Assembly (NCBI GenBank): GCA_009801085.1
Contig: VNWV01000009.1
Span: 1,292,501-1,356,500 of the forward strand
Direction: 5' to 3'
Length of the DNA stretch: 64,000 nt
Origin: Lasiodiplodia sp. COLG20
Lineage: Eukaryota > Ascomycota > Dothideomycetes > Botryosphaeriales > Botryosphaeriaceae
In this document: piece by piece, positions 24,103 to 36,609 of the stretch
How the letters are laid out: every line of letters begins with the position of its first letter
Position numbering within the stretch: the stretch's first letter is position 1
The notes under the pieces: model-generated
The model's input: the letters and a program-made list of their open reading frames with translations, nothing else
Told to the model about the DNA's origin: nothing
Database searches by the model: none
Program-made: the position numbers and the translations under genes

Positions 24103-25475
24103 ATCTGATGGTGGTTGCGGTGCGCTGTTTTGATACCCGGGCAGGCGTCAGGCACGATGCGTTGGTAATTGGTGCATTTCTATTCTTGTTGCTTTGGTCT
24201 TCGATGCAGAGTTGGTCTGGAACAAGCTTTCTTTGCTGAAGACTGGTCCTCTGGGGACTGCATTTTATAAAATCTAATCCATTTTCATGGTCGAGTCGCA
24301 CGGCAGTGAAACAATGTCTACGACAGCAGATGCAGATAGCCGTCGTGTCCAACCTGTGTCCCCTGTCAGTGACAAGCCCGCGGAGGCCGAGTCACGCTGC
24401 GGGCGACCTTCAATCTCAATGAGGTTTTCCCGGACATGGGTCGGGATTGTCAATTAAGACCCGTGTCGTCGGCTGAACGCGGCGGTACCTGACAAGAGTC
24501 CGGGGGACGCCGGGCCTAGCCGTGCTGCTTCTGCTTCGAGAATGTCGTGCAGCTGCATCCGCTGCAGCGAGGCCCTGCGATGACCGCGACCACGCCAACA
24601 ATGACGAATATTGCATCCATGAAGGCCACGGCAGGAGAGCTTGACCGCTTAGCGAAGGCGGAGCGGCGGGTCAAGATGGAGCTTGGCCGACGGCCAGCTG
24701 CGCTAGCACGCCTTTGCCCCCGTCGCCAAGCCCGCTGACGATACTCATGGCCAGCATCGTCTGCGCTCCTAACGCCGGAGCTCGCCTCGACGTCGTCATA
24801 GGATTGTCTCTCGAAGGATGCCAACATCGTACAACGACTCGAGAGGTCTCCAGCCGGTTTGGCAATCTAGGCCCCCGCGAAGGATTCGCAGGAAGCTGCA
24901 GGCTCGGGGCGGCCGGCAACGACTACAGCAGGCACGCCATGCTCGCGAGCGGGGAGCACTCGTGTCGGGCAATGCACCTTCCCTTTCCGGCGCCGGGACC
25001 TGTATATCACCGCGCCGCTCATATCACCCTCTCCTCATCGCCAGAGCCTTGGCCTTCGCAACGCACGGCTTATCGAAAAGCACGATCTGGCTTGGCACTC
25101 TCCCGTAGGGCTTTTTTTGACAGCTCCCCGACCCCGGCAGGATTTCTCCGCAGCCCGCAAGCACCGTTACATTGCCCACCGACACAGCAGCTGCCACAAT
25201 CAGGTAAGCCCCGGCGCACAGGCATTGCTATCTGTTTGTTTCCACTTGAGGACCCACGTCCCTGGTCCGCGGGATTAACCATCTCCCAAGCCATTGAGGT
25301 AAGCAGATCGTGAGGCCGACTATATATCGCCGGTGCCTTGCTTTGTCCAATGTTTCCTCTTGCACCCGCCTTCGCTTTCCCCTCCTTAGTCCCTTAGCTG
25401 CACTTTTCCTGCAGCAAGCGGTCAACAGCTTGCCCACGTCACCGCCTGCACCGCGAGAGACGCTGAACCTGAACC
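24103..25475. promoter_or_regulatory. DPP V upstream region
   Basis: These 1.37 kb lie between the kinase stop and the dipeptidyl-peptidase start. A TATATAT element lies at 25320-25326, about 150 bp before the start codon, followed by a C/T-rich leader. This is the clearest TATA-like box in the window, fitting a regulated secreted enzyme. No gene is seen between 24103 and 25300. Confidence 0.45.
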
Positions 25476-27779
25476 ATGGCGCGCGCAGGCCTCCTCCCGA
25501 CCTATCTCGCCCTGCTGGTTGCGTTGTTGGCCATGACGATCAAGGCGGCCAAATTCACGCCTGAGGTGTTGCTGAGCGCCCCGCGCCGCTCAGCCGGTGT
25601 GCCCAATGCCGACGCCTCCAAGGTGCTGTACACCGTCTCGACCTATTCGTTTGCCGATCAGTCCTCGACCGCCGAGGTGCGCGTGCTCGACGTCGCTTCG
25701 GGCGAGAGCACCGTTGTCACCGACAACGGCGACGCCTCCGAGCCCACTTGGCTGGACGGCGACAACATCCTGCTCTTGCTTCCCGGCGCTAATGGCACTA
25801 CCGATGTGTTGGTTGGTCCGTATGATGACTTTGCGAACAGGTTAGTGGAAGTTTTAGTGTTTTCTTGTTTAGTTGGGACTATTGACATCATTGTTGAGAA
25901 TAATAATGTTCTATTTGCATGATGCTGATCTTGATATAGCAACTACACGGCTGGCAACATTGATGGCTCTGCAAGCGGCGTTAAGGTCGCTTCCCTCGGC
26001 GATGGCAAGTTTGCATTTGCCATTACTGCCCTCGCTAAGCCGGATGGCACTATCTACAACTCCGAGAAGGCTGCCTCCGTCCCTTCCACTGGCAGGTACT
26101 ACGAGGCCACCTTCGTTCGTCACTGGGACACGTACCTTACTCCCAACCGCAATGCCGTTTGGTACGGTACTTTGGCCAAGGACGGCGAACAGTACAGCCT
26201 GTCTTCCCTTGTCAACGCTCTGAAGGGTACCAAGCTCGAGAGCCCTGTACCTCCTTTCGGTGGCACCGACAACTTCGACGTTAGCAGCAGTGGACTGGCT
26301 TTTGTTGCCAAGGACCCTGAGCTTAACCCTTCTATCTGGACCAAGATCAATGTTTACTACGTTCCCCTGTCGACATTCACTGAGTCGACTGCGCCTGCTC
26401 CCATCCAGGTCGAAACTACCGGCTTTGAAGGCCAGAGCACTTCTCCTGTGTTCTCCCCCGATGGCAAGTCTCTGGCTTTCCTCCGTATGAGGGAGATTCA
26501 GTACGAGTCCGACAAGCTGCAGCTGTTTGTCGTTTCCGATGTCTCTAAGGCTGTCGCCGTGAATGCTCTTCCCACTGCCGATAACACTGGCTCCTGGGAC
26601 CGCAGCCCGTCTGCTGTGGCCTGGTCTGCTGATGGCAAGACTCTCTACCTCACCGCTGAGAACATCGGCCGCGTTAGCTTGTACTCTCTGCCCACTCCCA
26701 GCGGTAACGCCACCAGCAGCAAGGAGCCTACTCTCATCTTCAATGATGGTGCAGTCTCTGATGCGCACGCTTTGGAGACTGGCGATGTTTTCATTTCCGG
26801 CAACAACCTTATCGACAACTCCGTCTACTTCCTCCTGACCCCCGGTGAGAAGCCTGTTCAGATCTCCTCTAACACTAAGAATGGTGCGCTTTTCGGTCTG
26901 TCTCGTGACCAGGTCTCGGAGATTTGGTACCCTGGTGCTGCCAACGGCACCAAGATCCACGCCTGGGTCATTGTTCCTTCTAACTTCACCGCCAACTCGA
27001 CCTGGCCGCTTGCATACCTTATTCACGGTGGTCCGCAGGGCGCATGGGAAGATAGCTGGAGCACCAGGTGGAATCCCGCTGTGTTCGCTGAGCAGGGCTA
27101 CGTCGTGGTTGCACCGAACCCTACTGGATCGACCGGCTATGGCAAGGCTCTTACCGATGCCATCCAGGGCGAATGGGGCGGTCTCCCCTATGAAGATATT
27201 GTCAACGGCTTTACTTATATTGAGAACAATCTCAAGTACGTTGACACTGACCGTGCGGTCGAGCTTGGCGCCTCGTATGGCGGCTACATGACCAACTGGA
27301 TCCAGGGCCACGACCTGGGCCGCAAGTTCAAGGCGCTCGTCACGCACGATGGTGTGTTCAGCATGGCTGCGCAGCTGGCTTCGGAGGAGCAGTGGTTCCC
27401 GGAGCACGACCTGGAGGGCAAGTTCTGGGAGAACCGCGAGTCGTGGCTGGAGTGGGACCCGTCGGCACACACGGACAAGTGGGCGACGCCGCACCTGATC
27501 ATCCACAACGAGCTTGACTACCGCCTCACCATTGCCGAAGGTCTGGCCGCGTTCAACGTCCTGCAAGGCCGCGGCGTCGAGAGTGCGTTCTTGACTTTCC
27601 CGGATGAGAACCATTGGGTGCTCAAGCCGGAGAACAGCCTTCTGTGGAACACAGCCGTTTTCGATTGGATTAACCCCCGCGTCGGTCTGCCGTCGTTGAG
27701 CGAGCAGAGCGAGAACGCTGCCAAGGCGAAGGAGAATGCGTGGGGAAACAGGGAGAGTGACCTTAACTTGAAGGTTTGA
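25476..27779 (+). CDS. dppV: Dipeptidyl-peptidase V, secreted S9 serine protease
   Basis: Exons 25476-25840 and 25940-27779 give 734 aa. A signal peptide (MARAGLLPTYLALLVALLAM) precedes the mature start near AKFTPEVLLSAPRRS. The middle forms a beta-propeller with repeats such as TSPVFSPDGKSLAFLRMRE and PSAVAWSADGKTLYLTAEN. The C-terminal alpha/beta hydrolase domain holds the catalytic triad: Ser567 in GASYGGYM, Asp648 in NELDYR and His680 in DENHW. The oxyanion-region block is YLIHGGPQGAWEDSW. Several N-glycosylation sites are visible. The family removes X-Ala and similar dipeptides, feeds extracellular peptide use, and includes known fungal antigens. The codon bias is strong, which points to high expression. 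Confidence 0.95.
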
Positions 27780-29621
27780 TCTAGTGGAGCGATTCACTGT
27801 ACAATACAGTGACGGATGTATGGAAATGTAATGAATGATGATTTGGGTTTGACATGTGCACTGAGCAGAATTGTCACTTGCCATGTGCATTATGTGTAGT
27901 CCAAATACGGCGCTATAAAAGTTGCGATCTGTCCTCTGCTCATCTTTGCACGGGATGTCCGGACAGAATGCCGTTCCACTCAATAGAAAACCTTCCACTT
28001 CTTTGCCCTTTTTGCCAACCTCTTATGAGAGATTTTTATGCGGTACTTCTCTTCTCTGTCACAAAGTCTGCCTGTCGGCATGGTCATCCAATATATCCTT
28101 AGTAATGAGAAAGCATTTTTCGGGATGTTGCCGGAATTTGCCATCAAGCGCAAATGATGACGAACCTCATTTTAATACTACATGGACTGTAAGGTTCTTT
28201 GCCCACGAAAGAGAAGCCAGGCTCAGGCAAATAAGCCGGAAAGGAGGAGAAGGAGCAAGCCAGTTCCCAAAAGTCCAGCTTCAGGGCATATACTCCTAAA
28301 GGTGCTTACTGCTTTGCAATCCAAGGAAGGGCGGGGAGTGGGAATGCTTATATAGGTGATGGAGGATGAAAGTGGCTATGGACGAGAGGTTGGCGCATGT
28401 GTTCCGAGCTCAGGTGGTGGAAAGAGAAGTGACATTCAAAATGTCACCTGCAGATTGAGCTGCGGGCGTGTCATGAGTGTAGGGATCTATAGAAGGCGCT
28501 GGGAATAAAAGCCACTCGAATGGTTGGTCGTCCTCTTCAGTTAGATTCTGGAGGCGGAAATCTGCGCCGCCCCAAGCTGAGATTGTTGAACTGTGATCAT
28601 TCTAGTCGGTCCTGGTATGTCACTTCCGGAGGAAGTGCGTTTTGTTGGATTCGCTAACTGTACGCTGGAGACTTTTAAATACTCATTAGCGCGTGATCGT
28701 AGTCTGCATTCTATCTTGGTGGATATGGATAGCATTCGTGATGCTCGTTGCTGCCAAATATATTCATTGGCCCTCGCTGGCCCGCATCATGTGCTGTGAG
28801 TGATGCTTTATGTTGGGTAAATTTGCACCCAAGTCAGTGATGACATAAGTGAGATCTGATTCGAAATCCCGGACATAAATGGTCATTTGGAGGCTATTGC
28901 AGACAAGAACTCATCGTTCAATGCAGAGTGTCAGTTTTGCAAACAAGAATCACCACTTTAGTGCCGTAACACCAACCTTCTATTTACACAAACCATTAGG
29001 CCTCACATGCGATCGGTAGTTTCTCCAGTGCACTCACATATGCATACACGCACGCACGTACTCACAGGATCCATGTCGACAACATTCGAAACTCGTACGA
29101 TAATATTGCTGAGGTGAGATGAGATGAAGTCTACACCTACCCCAATCGGTAAGTACCTCGGCTCTCCTTTTCTCACCCCTCCTCACTCGGGTACCGCTCG
29201 GGAAAAGAAGAACACAAAGGCTTATGCCATCTGAGCTGACAGCTACCAGATTTTTGATGTGTTGCCCGACCATGAGATGTTTGTAGGAAATACTGTTAGG
29301 TTCTTGATGACCATGATATGCTCCCGAATGAGCTTAGCGCACGACCAAGCCCGATGTCGGCACACTGCTTGCCTGCCTTCATTTTCTTTTTCGTGATCGG
29401 GCATACTCAAATCTGACTGAAAATCTCTTGCGATCATGAAGAATCTTTATATCCTCTTTGAGAAAATCTCCGTATCAAATAATACAATTCCCTTCCCATA
29501 CATGGGACCCTATCCGAACATCATGACCCTGCTAAGAAGCGCGTTCCAAAAAAGTTATGTATAACGCCAGATACCCAATCCATTCCCGCGCCATCTGTCA
29601 CTTCTTCATGCGGTTTTGAAC
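27780..29621. other. 1.8 kb convergent intergenic region
   Basis: It separates the stops of DPP V and fumarate reductase. It is AT-rich, with a CA/CG-rich stretch near 29037-29065. Open frames are short and unrecognised. Such a long gap between convergent genes is more than two 3' UTRs need, but I see no coding signal. Confidence 0.45.
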
Positions 29622-31688
29622 TCAGTACTCCAGGGTGATCTTCTGGCCCTTGACGCGGCCGATGACGACTTCAGGTGCGTACTTGGGGATGACCTCATCG
29701 TCGTGCAGCATCTCGAATTCCTCGGATGCGTCTTTGCCCATGTGCGAGTACAGGGCTTGAGGACCACCGGGGTGCTCGTCAACCCAGTTGGACAGGTTCA
29801 TGACGACGCCCTTGACGGCGATCCAGAGGTCGTCCTTCTTGTTGTGCTGCTTCACCTCCTCCAGAGTGTACTCCTGTTCGGGCACCTTGAAGGTGCTGAT
29901 ATCGTTGGGCTTCGACACCTTGCCAGGATCTGCGCTGTCGGCGCTGCCGCTAAGAACAGGCGCTGCGGACTGCTGCTTCTGCCGGGCAATTTGGTCGTTG
30001 CCAGATGATGCGCCGCTGCCCCACTCGACCTGGACCTTGCCGGGCTGCGAGGGATCGATGTGCAGCGAGATCTGGCCGAGACGTTGAGCAGCAGAAGACA
30101 CGCTGCCGCTGACAAGGTTCTGGAAAAGCCACTTGCTGGCGCTCTCACCGGCAACGCGGCCGTAGACAACACAGCCAAGCAGAGATGAACCGCCGAGACG
30201 GTTGGCACCGTGGACACCGCCGGCCAACTCACCGCAGACGAAGAGGCCGTCGAAAGGCTTGCCGTCCTGGTTCAGGACCTGGGCCTGGTCGTTGATCTCG
30301 ATACCACCCATGGTAAAGTGCAGGACGGGCTCCATCAGGGCGACGTGGAACGTGTCGTTGATGTCGAAAGGCAGGTTGTGGAAGAACTTCTTGCCGAAGG
30401 GATCCTTCTCCTTACCATCTGCAATGCGGTTGTACTGCTGGAAGGTGTCCTGGAGAGCCTTATCGCCACAGCCAATCTCCTTGGCCAGCTCCTTGCCGGT
30501 CATCTTCTTCATCAGACCACGACCAGAGTAGTGGCGAGTGTGGAAGTCAAGGACATTGGAGGCCTTGGAGTTGAGGACCAGGCGGATGGGCCACAAGCCC
30601 TTCTCCTTCTCCTCCCACATCTTGCCGGACACGTAGTCACGGTGGCCAAGCTCATCAGAGAAACGCTGGCCCTTGCCGTTGAGCAGAAGACCGCCCTCGC
30701 CACGGAGAGCCTCAGCAGCCAAGAACTTCCACTTGGAGCCGGGATCCTTGGGGTCAATGAGACCGGTTGGGTGGACTTGGACCTTGTCCATGTCGATACC
30801 GTTGGCACCAATGGCCATCAGCATCTTGTGGCCATCACCAGTGGCGTGGGCGCCGTTGGTGGTTGCCAGGCCGTAGGTGTCGGGCCTGTGCTTCTGGAGC
30901 AGAGACTGCTCTCCCGAGAAGTCGGCGGCATAACCACCGGTGGCGAGAATGACGGGGCCATCAACAGTGACCTCCTCGCCGCCAAACTCGTATGTCACGC
31001 CGGTTGCCCTGTTGCCATCCTTGTTGACCCTCATCACCTTCGCCTTCTTGATGAGCTGGACACGCTCGGGCTCCTTCTCGGCGAGCTCCTCAAAGCGCTG
31101 CATCAGAGCGTACGTGATGGCCATACCGGGGAACTTGGCATCGTGGCCACGGTGGGTACGGGGCTGGGAGTGACCTCTGCGGTGCTTGTTAGCCGGCAGT
31201 CCCGAGCAGTGCGGCTCTCACGGGGATTACTCACCCTAACCGCGAGACCAGGGTCAGGTCAAGGTTGAAGACATCCTGCAGCCACTCAACGGCAGCAGCC
31301 GACTTGTATGTGAGGACCCTGATCAGGTCGGGACGGGCCTTGTCACGGGCAGACTTGAGGGTGTCGTCGTAGAACTGCTTCACGCTGTCCCGGATCTCGT
31401 GGTCGACCTGAGTCCTGGTGAGAGCACCGTTGATTCCCGACGTGGCCTTTGTGGAGTTGCCGCCCATGAAGTCTGCGCTCGGCCGTAAGTATCCACCGCC
31501 TGCTGAGGCTCACGCCACCGGGAAACTTACTGTTCTTGTCGAGGAGGAGAACATTGCCTCCTGAGAGGTAGACGGTGTGGGCGGCACTCAGACCGGACAC
31601 TGCGAAGACTGTCAGCGGCGGAAAGCAGGTTGCGGAGAGCGGGAGGGAGCTCACAGCCGGCGCCGACGACAATAACTCTCGGGGCCAT
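29622..31688 (-). CDS. osm1: Soluble fumarate reductase (Osm1/Frd1 type) with C-terminal cytochrome b5 domain
   Basis: Exons on the minus strand are 31688-31655, 31599-31531, 31472-31235 and 31176-29622, giving 631 aa. The N-terminal FAD-binding motif is VIVVGAGLSGLSAA, followed by GGNSTKATSGING, the HPTGLIDPKDPGSKW substrate-site block, RYSDELG-like RFSDELGHRDYV and GELAGGVHGANRLGGSSLL near the end of the flavin domain. After a Ser/Gln-rich linker, residues about 545-631 form a cytochrome b5 fold with the haem ligand motif DEHPGG. The enzyme reduces fumarate to succinate and re-oxidises FADH2/NADH under low oxygen. The fused b5 is common in filamentous ascomycetes. There is no mitochondrial presequence, as the FAD motif starts at residue 4, so a cytosolic form is likely. 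Confidence 0.94.
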
Positions 31689-32737
31689 GATGACTGCACA
31701 GAGACTACGGGGAGGATGCAGGTGCAGGAGAGAGGGAAGATGCGAGAAAGAGGTGTCGCAGGCGCGGGAATGTGGGCGACGGCAGTGGTTAAGTATGAGC
31801 GCTGGGCCAGCCGGTCTGGCGACTGCTTGGGATGGCGCGCAGCCCTCCCCACATCTTACCTCGGCGACTCGCCCGTGCGCTAGTGGAGCTCGGTCGGCTT
31901 TGACCCCAGATTCCAGGCGAGGAGCGAATCGCCGCCGCGGCATTGCTAACCCCCAGCGGGCCCCAACCGCGCCGCCGTCCTCCGCGCAACCACCGCCGCC
32001 CTGTCCGCCCCTACGCTCGCGCATGTGAACGCGCCGCCCAGGCCTGCCAGGGCCGCCTCGTGATCGGGCTGCTCAATGCACCCTGTCTGCCAGCTGACGT
32101 CGCCGCGCTGACATGTGAAAGAATCGCCATTCGCTGCTTGCGACACGAGCCTCAGACCTCCACGACTGCTAGTGCGCACCTGTCCGCGTTCCCCAGAATT
32201 TCCTTCTCCACGGCCACGCGCGCCGCCCACTGGCCAGCCCGACTCAAACGGCAACTCGCTCCGCATTCCAGTGCGCCCGACGCTGTTTCGGGAAAATGGA
32301 TCCCGAGCTCGTCAGACACCGACGCATGCCATCGTGAAAGAATTCCGAGCAGGACCAGACACCGAAGTCTATTATATGCACGTTGCACCCTGTTACCTGC
32401 TCTGGGCCTGTCGCTGTCAACTGTCAGGCGATCATCCCTGGTCGCAGCACCACTGGTGACGTAGGGCTGTGGATCTGAGTTCTTTTTTGGCCGGCGTCGT
32501 CCCGTTCAGCTTTCCATCTTCGCCGCGAACTCTGATCTTCGAAAAGCCCGAATAAGTCGCCTCTCATTGGACACTAGCAGAAGAAACCGTCTGGCTTGGC
32601 GCCTTGCCCTGAGCTACGGCAAGTCACAGAGAGTGCTTTCAGGGACATGATCCTATACATCTTAATTGCAGGCCTCTGCTGAAATCTCACAGCGCGAAAT
32701 AATTGGAATTGCTTGTTTATTTGCTCCTTCAAAGTTT
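31689..32737. other. 1 kb intergenic region
   Basis: It holds the fumarate reductase promoter next to 31689-32000 (GC-rich) and the 3' flank of the pseudogene. No gene or repeat is recognised. Confidence 0.45.
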
Positions 32738-34398
32738 CTACTTCTTTCCCTTCTTAGCCTCTGTAATATTCCTTCTTGCCTCTCCAAATTCTTCTTCGGT
32801 CGGCATATTCACAATCATCAGGTACAACACGTCGTCCTGCAAGAATCTGTTGGCCGACTTTATCAATTTCCCCTGTGCGATCTGCTCTCTCCGCTTCCTC
32901 TGCGCCTTCTCCCACCGTCTCCCAACGGCTCGGCTTTGATGCGTCCACCAGTGATCATGGTAATGAGATGTTTGTTGACCGCAGCATTCGGGTCGGAGAA
33001 ACGCGACTTGAAAGGTTCCGCAGGAGGTGTAAGAGCAGTAAGCGTGGAGTTCGGGTGTTTATACGCCTGTGACATCGCGCCAAGTCAGCAAGAAACCAAT
33101 TTTTGCACGAGTATGAGATGGGTACTTACGAACTCCATTGCCGCCCTGCAGTCCAAATACTCATTCACAAAGTTGCTCTAACTCTTCGCCTTTCCCACAA
33201 ATGAATCCACAACAGATGTAACACTCACCTCCTTTCCTTCTTTCTTCACCTCCACGGCTGCCTTCTTTGCCGCTCCATATATTTCCGGGAAAACCAACTG
33301 CGCACATTCAACCGGCATCTTCTCCTCTCCATTCGTCTTGCCACTTGCCACCCTTAACCTCTTCGCCTTTTCCTTCACTTCCCCCACCATGCTACTTTCT
33401 CCCTCATCTGCTCCCTCCACCACTCCTAACCCCGACGCACTCCCATATTTCACCACCGCTACCGCACTCATATCCACCACCGTGCTCCCCACCGCCTCTC
33501 CCTCTCCAAGTTCCTCCTCCGGCACCCACCTCACCACCATCGCCCACAATCGCCTTGGGCCCCAAATCTCTCTATTGGCCTTCTCTAACGCTTCATTCAC
33601 CTGCCACCGTTCCTGCATCTCCTGCCCGACCTTCGCAGCTACCTGCGCCGCCGTTGTGACCGCCAGCGCGATCCAACCAGGATATATCCCGACGAGACCA
33701 GCTGTGAGCAGTACGGCGCCAAAGATGGGGGAAGTGCGAGCGGCGTGTTACAAGGAGGCGAGGAAGGCGTTCAAGTCGACAGGTGCGAGGGGAGGAGAGA
33801 CGTGCATTGAAAGAACCGGGGCATAGGCGTGAATAAAGCTGCGGGTTTTGGTGCTTGGGCGGCGCTGGGAGAGGATGATGGGATAAGGAAGGTTGGTTTT
33901 GTTGTTGCTAATGGTGGCAGGTTTGTAAGAGTCTGGGATGGTGAGGCCGCTGTCGATATTTTCGTCGTCCTCTGAGGAGGGCGTGGCAGTCAGCTCGTCA
34001 AGGGCCCAGTCAGTTTCGTCGGTTTCGATGTGCTCGGGTTCGTCGCTGATAACTTCGCCATGCTTTCCATCTGCTAAACTCTTTCGATGCTGTTGCTGCT
34101 GCTGCTGCTGATCTCGCATAACACCTTCCTCCACAGCTGTAGAGGGAGCTACGGTATCCGCTGGCTCGGGGCTGTTAGTAGCGGTTCCAGACGATGCTGA
34201 AGACGCCGTGCGCTGATTTTTCTTCCGCTTGTCCTTTTGGTAATAGATAGCCTCGCTCACGAGGCCGATCCCTGAGCCGATGCCCTTCACGACGTGGCCG
34301 ATGGCTTTGACATGCACTGGCCGATGCTCAAAGGCATTCTTGTTGTAGCCAAGCTTTGGGTCGTAGCCTGGGTCGTAGTCTTCCGTTGTAGAACTCAT
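32738..34398 (-). pseudogene. Disrupted gene of a conserved fungal family of unknown function
   Basis: From the ATG at 34398 a frame encodes the blocks RPVHVKAIGHVVKGIGSGIG and LVSEAIYYQKDKRKK, a Gln run and acidic segments, then FLASL and an in-frame TAA (33748-33750). The same frame continues at once with the hydrophobic block SPIFGAVLLTAGLVGIYPGW and then VGQEMQERWQVNEALEKANR and PRRLWAMVV, up to an in-frame TAG (33178-33180). It resumes with NFVNEYLDCRAAMEF, a normal intron (33129-33067, GTAAGT donor, CAG), and AYKHPNSTLTALTPPAEPFK to TMITGGRIK. Near 32911-32920 the frame shifts by one base, after which QGKLIKSANRFLQDDVLYLM and VNMPTEEEF run to TAG at 32738. Order and content match one conserved family I know only as uncharacterised. 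Two stops plus a frameshift argue for a recent pseudogene; assembly error is the alternative. Confidence 0.75.
34088..34111. repeat. CTG/CAG triplet tract
   Basis: A short trinucleotide tract (CTG with one TTG) reads as a Gln run on the minus strand inside the disrupted gene. It may be length-variable between strains. Confidence 0.7.
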
Positions 34399-35445
34399 AG
34401 CGTAGGCAGAAGTGTTAGCATTTCTCGTAGAAATAGATCGTGTTTCACAATATGAAGAGGGAAAGACATGGTAATGCACTAGGAGATATATAATTTTGCA
34501 CCAGGATAACGACATAGACTCTTTTCTTCCTCTTTCAGCGACACCCTCCCAACAAACACGGGGTTTGCCTATCTCTTACAGATACGGAGCTTCAAGAGGA
34601 TCGAAAAAAGCTTGACGTGGCTTAGCATTGGCCATTAAGCTTTACCGCTTCTTGGAAGGATTCGGGCTGTTTCTGAGATGGAGACTTCCCGCGCGGTTCA
34701 TGACGTGCCAATTTGAGTATCCACTGCGAGACGGTGATTACTGGAGGGTGCCGTATTGGCTGCCTAGCGCGTGAGTGAGGTAGCGTCGGAAGCATGACTT
34801 TTGGGGGCCGTTGACTAATGATATCTGGGGTAAGGGGTGGTGTGGGGGCATTGTCATAATGAAAACCTGGATAGTACCTTGTGCTGAATAGAAGTGTTGA
34901 AACTGAAGTTAGAAGAGGTAGCGGCTTCGAAACAGGAGCTGGTACTTGGATTTTGCTAGCGCGTGTAGGCATCGCTACTACTATGGTACTATTGAAAGCT
35001 CTTTGCTTCGTTAGCAATATTAGCATCCAATAGTCTTCAACTGAATTTAGATCGCCTCGTGCTGAACACGTCCATCAGTAGGCATGTAAAAATGCTACGA
35101 AGCAGCATACTTCTTCTTTGAAAAGCTTATAGGCTGAGGTTGCCATCTACTACTATCACGAATTCGACGAGACGGTTGGACAGGATATTTAAAATTTGTT
35201 GCGTCCGCATCCATTCCGTAGCACCTATACCAATACCATGAACCATTCGCCTGGAGCACAATGCCGAGGTGAAGGCAAGAACATCAGCCAAACATAGACA
35301 CCAAACTCCTGTTCCCAAAGGCTGCTTGTGACCAACCCAGCCGAAATTTACCCAGTACCATGAACAACTCCCTACGCCCGTGCAAAAACATGATAACCCT
35401 TACGCTTCAGAGGAATGATAAAGCAGCAATCTTCTCCGCACCTCT
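34399..35445. other. 1 kb intergenic region
   Basis: It lies between the pseudogene start and the Borealin stop, and is AT-rich. A minus-strand frame of about 117 codons starts with ATG at 34975 and ends at 34622; it is Pro- and Ser-rich with no family resemblance, so I do not call it a gene. Confidence 0.4.
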
Positions 35446-36609
35446 TTACTTTGCTCGTGTTCTCAAAGTACGACCGGCAGTCGCAGCCGGTGCATTCTCC
35501 TTCCCTTTCTTGGCAGCAGCCGTAGCCTTAGCACCGGCCGACTTTGTCGTTGCTGTGTTTCGTGCCGTCTTCTTAGCTCCTGCAGCGGCTGGTGCCCTCT
35601 TCACAATCGTGGTGCCAGTGGTGGTATCGGTTGCGGATCCATTGCTGCTGGCAATACTGGCCCTGGTGGCTTTCTTCTCCTGGGTAGCAGCTTTCTTGCC
35701 ACGTCCGGTACCAGCAGCGGCTTTGCCCCTACTGGCAGGCTTTTCGTCGGGGCTGAGGATGTTGCTCTTCAATGGTGAAGTGTGCTGAACGGCCTTGATG
35801 GCCATCTTCTCATCGTCTGCCATCTTCAATGGCGAGCGCGGGTACGTACGAGAGTTGTTGGACTTGGGAGAGAGCACTTGAAGCGGTTGATCCTGGCGGG
35901 AGACAGTACGAGCGCGAGAGTTAGCCGCCGGGGGGCCCTTCTTCTGGTTGCCTATAGTCTTGGCCCGCTTCTTAGGCATAACAAGTTCTGGCTCCTGCTC
36001 CTGCTCATGCTCTTGGTCGGCGTTCTCTTTGTCCCTTTCCTCACTGGCGAATATATTAGTATACGTTCTCGTTAAAGTTGCAACTGCTCACCTGCTACGC
36101 TTCACTCCACGTCTAGGCACGGGGCTTGATTGTGAAGATTCGGACGGCTTCAGGACGGACCTTGCAATGGTTGATGCTGGTGGTTCAGCGCGGGGCTCAT
36201 CAGAGTATTTCTCGATCAGGTCCATAATGTTCGTTTTTCTCAATGCAGTAGGAATACGGTTTACGCGCATTTCAAGGCGCGACCGCAGACCTTGAGCGAG
36301 AAGACCATATTGCGACCGCAGCTTGCGAGCTCTCTCGGTGACTATTGAAGCTGTCAGGCAAGCTCATCCTCCATCTGGACAGGAACCCATACTCTCAAGT
36401 TGCAGATTATCCATGAGCACTTGCTTCTGTTGCTCAGTGATGCTGACTGTCTTCTTCGAATGCGCAATCCCATCTGGAGTCACGGCGGAGGGTGTGGCTG
36501 CTGCTGACGTCGTGTTCGCAGGCGGATCCGGAAAGCTGGCGACAACATCGGAGTCTAATGACGCGTTGGACCGCGAGGCGGGCTGCTTCTTGACGCGTTG
36601 CGGCGGCAT
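35446..36609 (-). CDS. nbl1: Borealin/Nbl1-like chromosomal passenger complex subunit
   Basis: Exons on the minus strand are 36609-36393, 36341-36092 and 36043-35446, giving 354 aa. Residues about 60-120 match the Nbl1/Borealin N-terminal helix: SITEQQKQVLMDNLQLEITE followed by RARKLRSQYGLLAQGLRSRL and MRVNRIPTALRKTNIMDLIE. In the passenger complex this helix bundles with Survivin/Bir1 and INCENP/Sli15 to place Aurora kinase at centromeres. The rest is disordered, Lys/Ala/Ser-rich, with SPLK repeats that look like CDK sites and a KEN box (KGKENAP) near the end. The introns (51 and 48 nt) fall inside the conserved helix and after RRGVKRSR. The much longer basic tail than yeast Nbl1 makes it more Borealin-like. 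It is divergent from Rpn10. Confidence 0.85.

Noticed and set aside
25911..27998. 695-codon open frame antisense to the DPP V gene
   Set aside because: It mirrors the strongly biased codons of the real gene on the plus strand; composition is Arg/Val/Gly/Asp-shuffled with no domain.
30210..31268. 352-codon plus-strand frame over fumarate reductase
   Set aside because: Val/Leu/Gly/Asp-rich shadow of the real minus-strand gene.
33700..33751. A 50-nt GTAACA..ACAG intron that would remove the first stop of the disrupted gene
   Set aside because: Splicing there shifts the frame and deletes the conserved hydrophobic block, so it does not rescue the gene.
34622..34975. 117-codon Pro/Ser-rich frame upstream of Borealin
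   Set aside because: No family resemblance or intron signals; could be a lineage-specific gene but cannot be supported.
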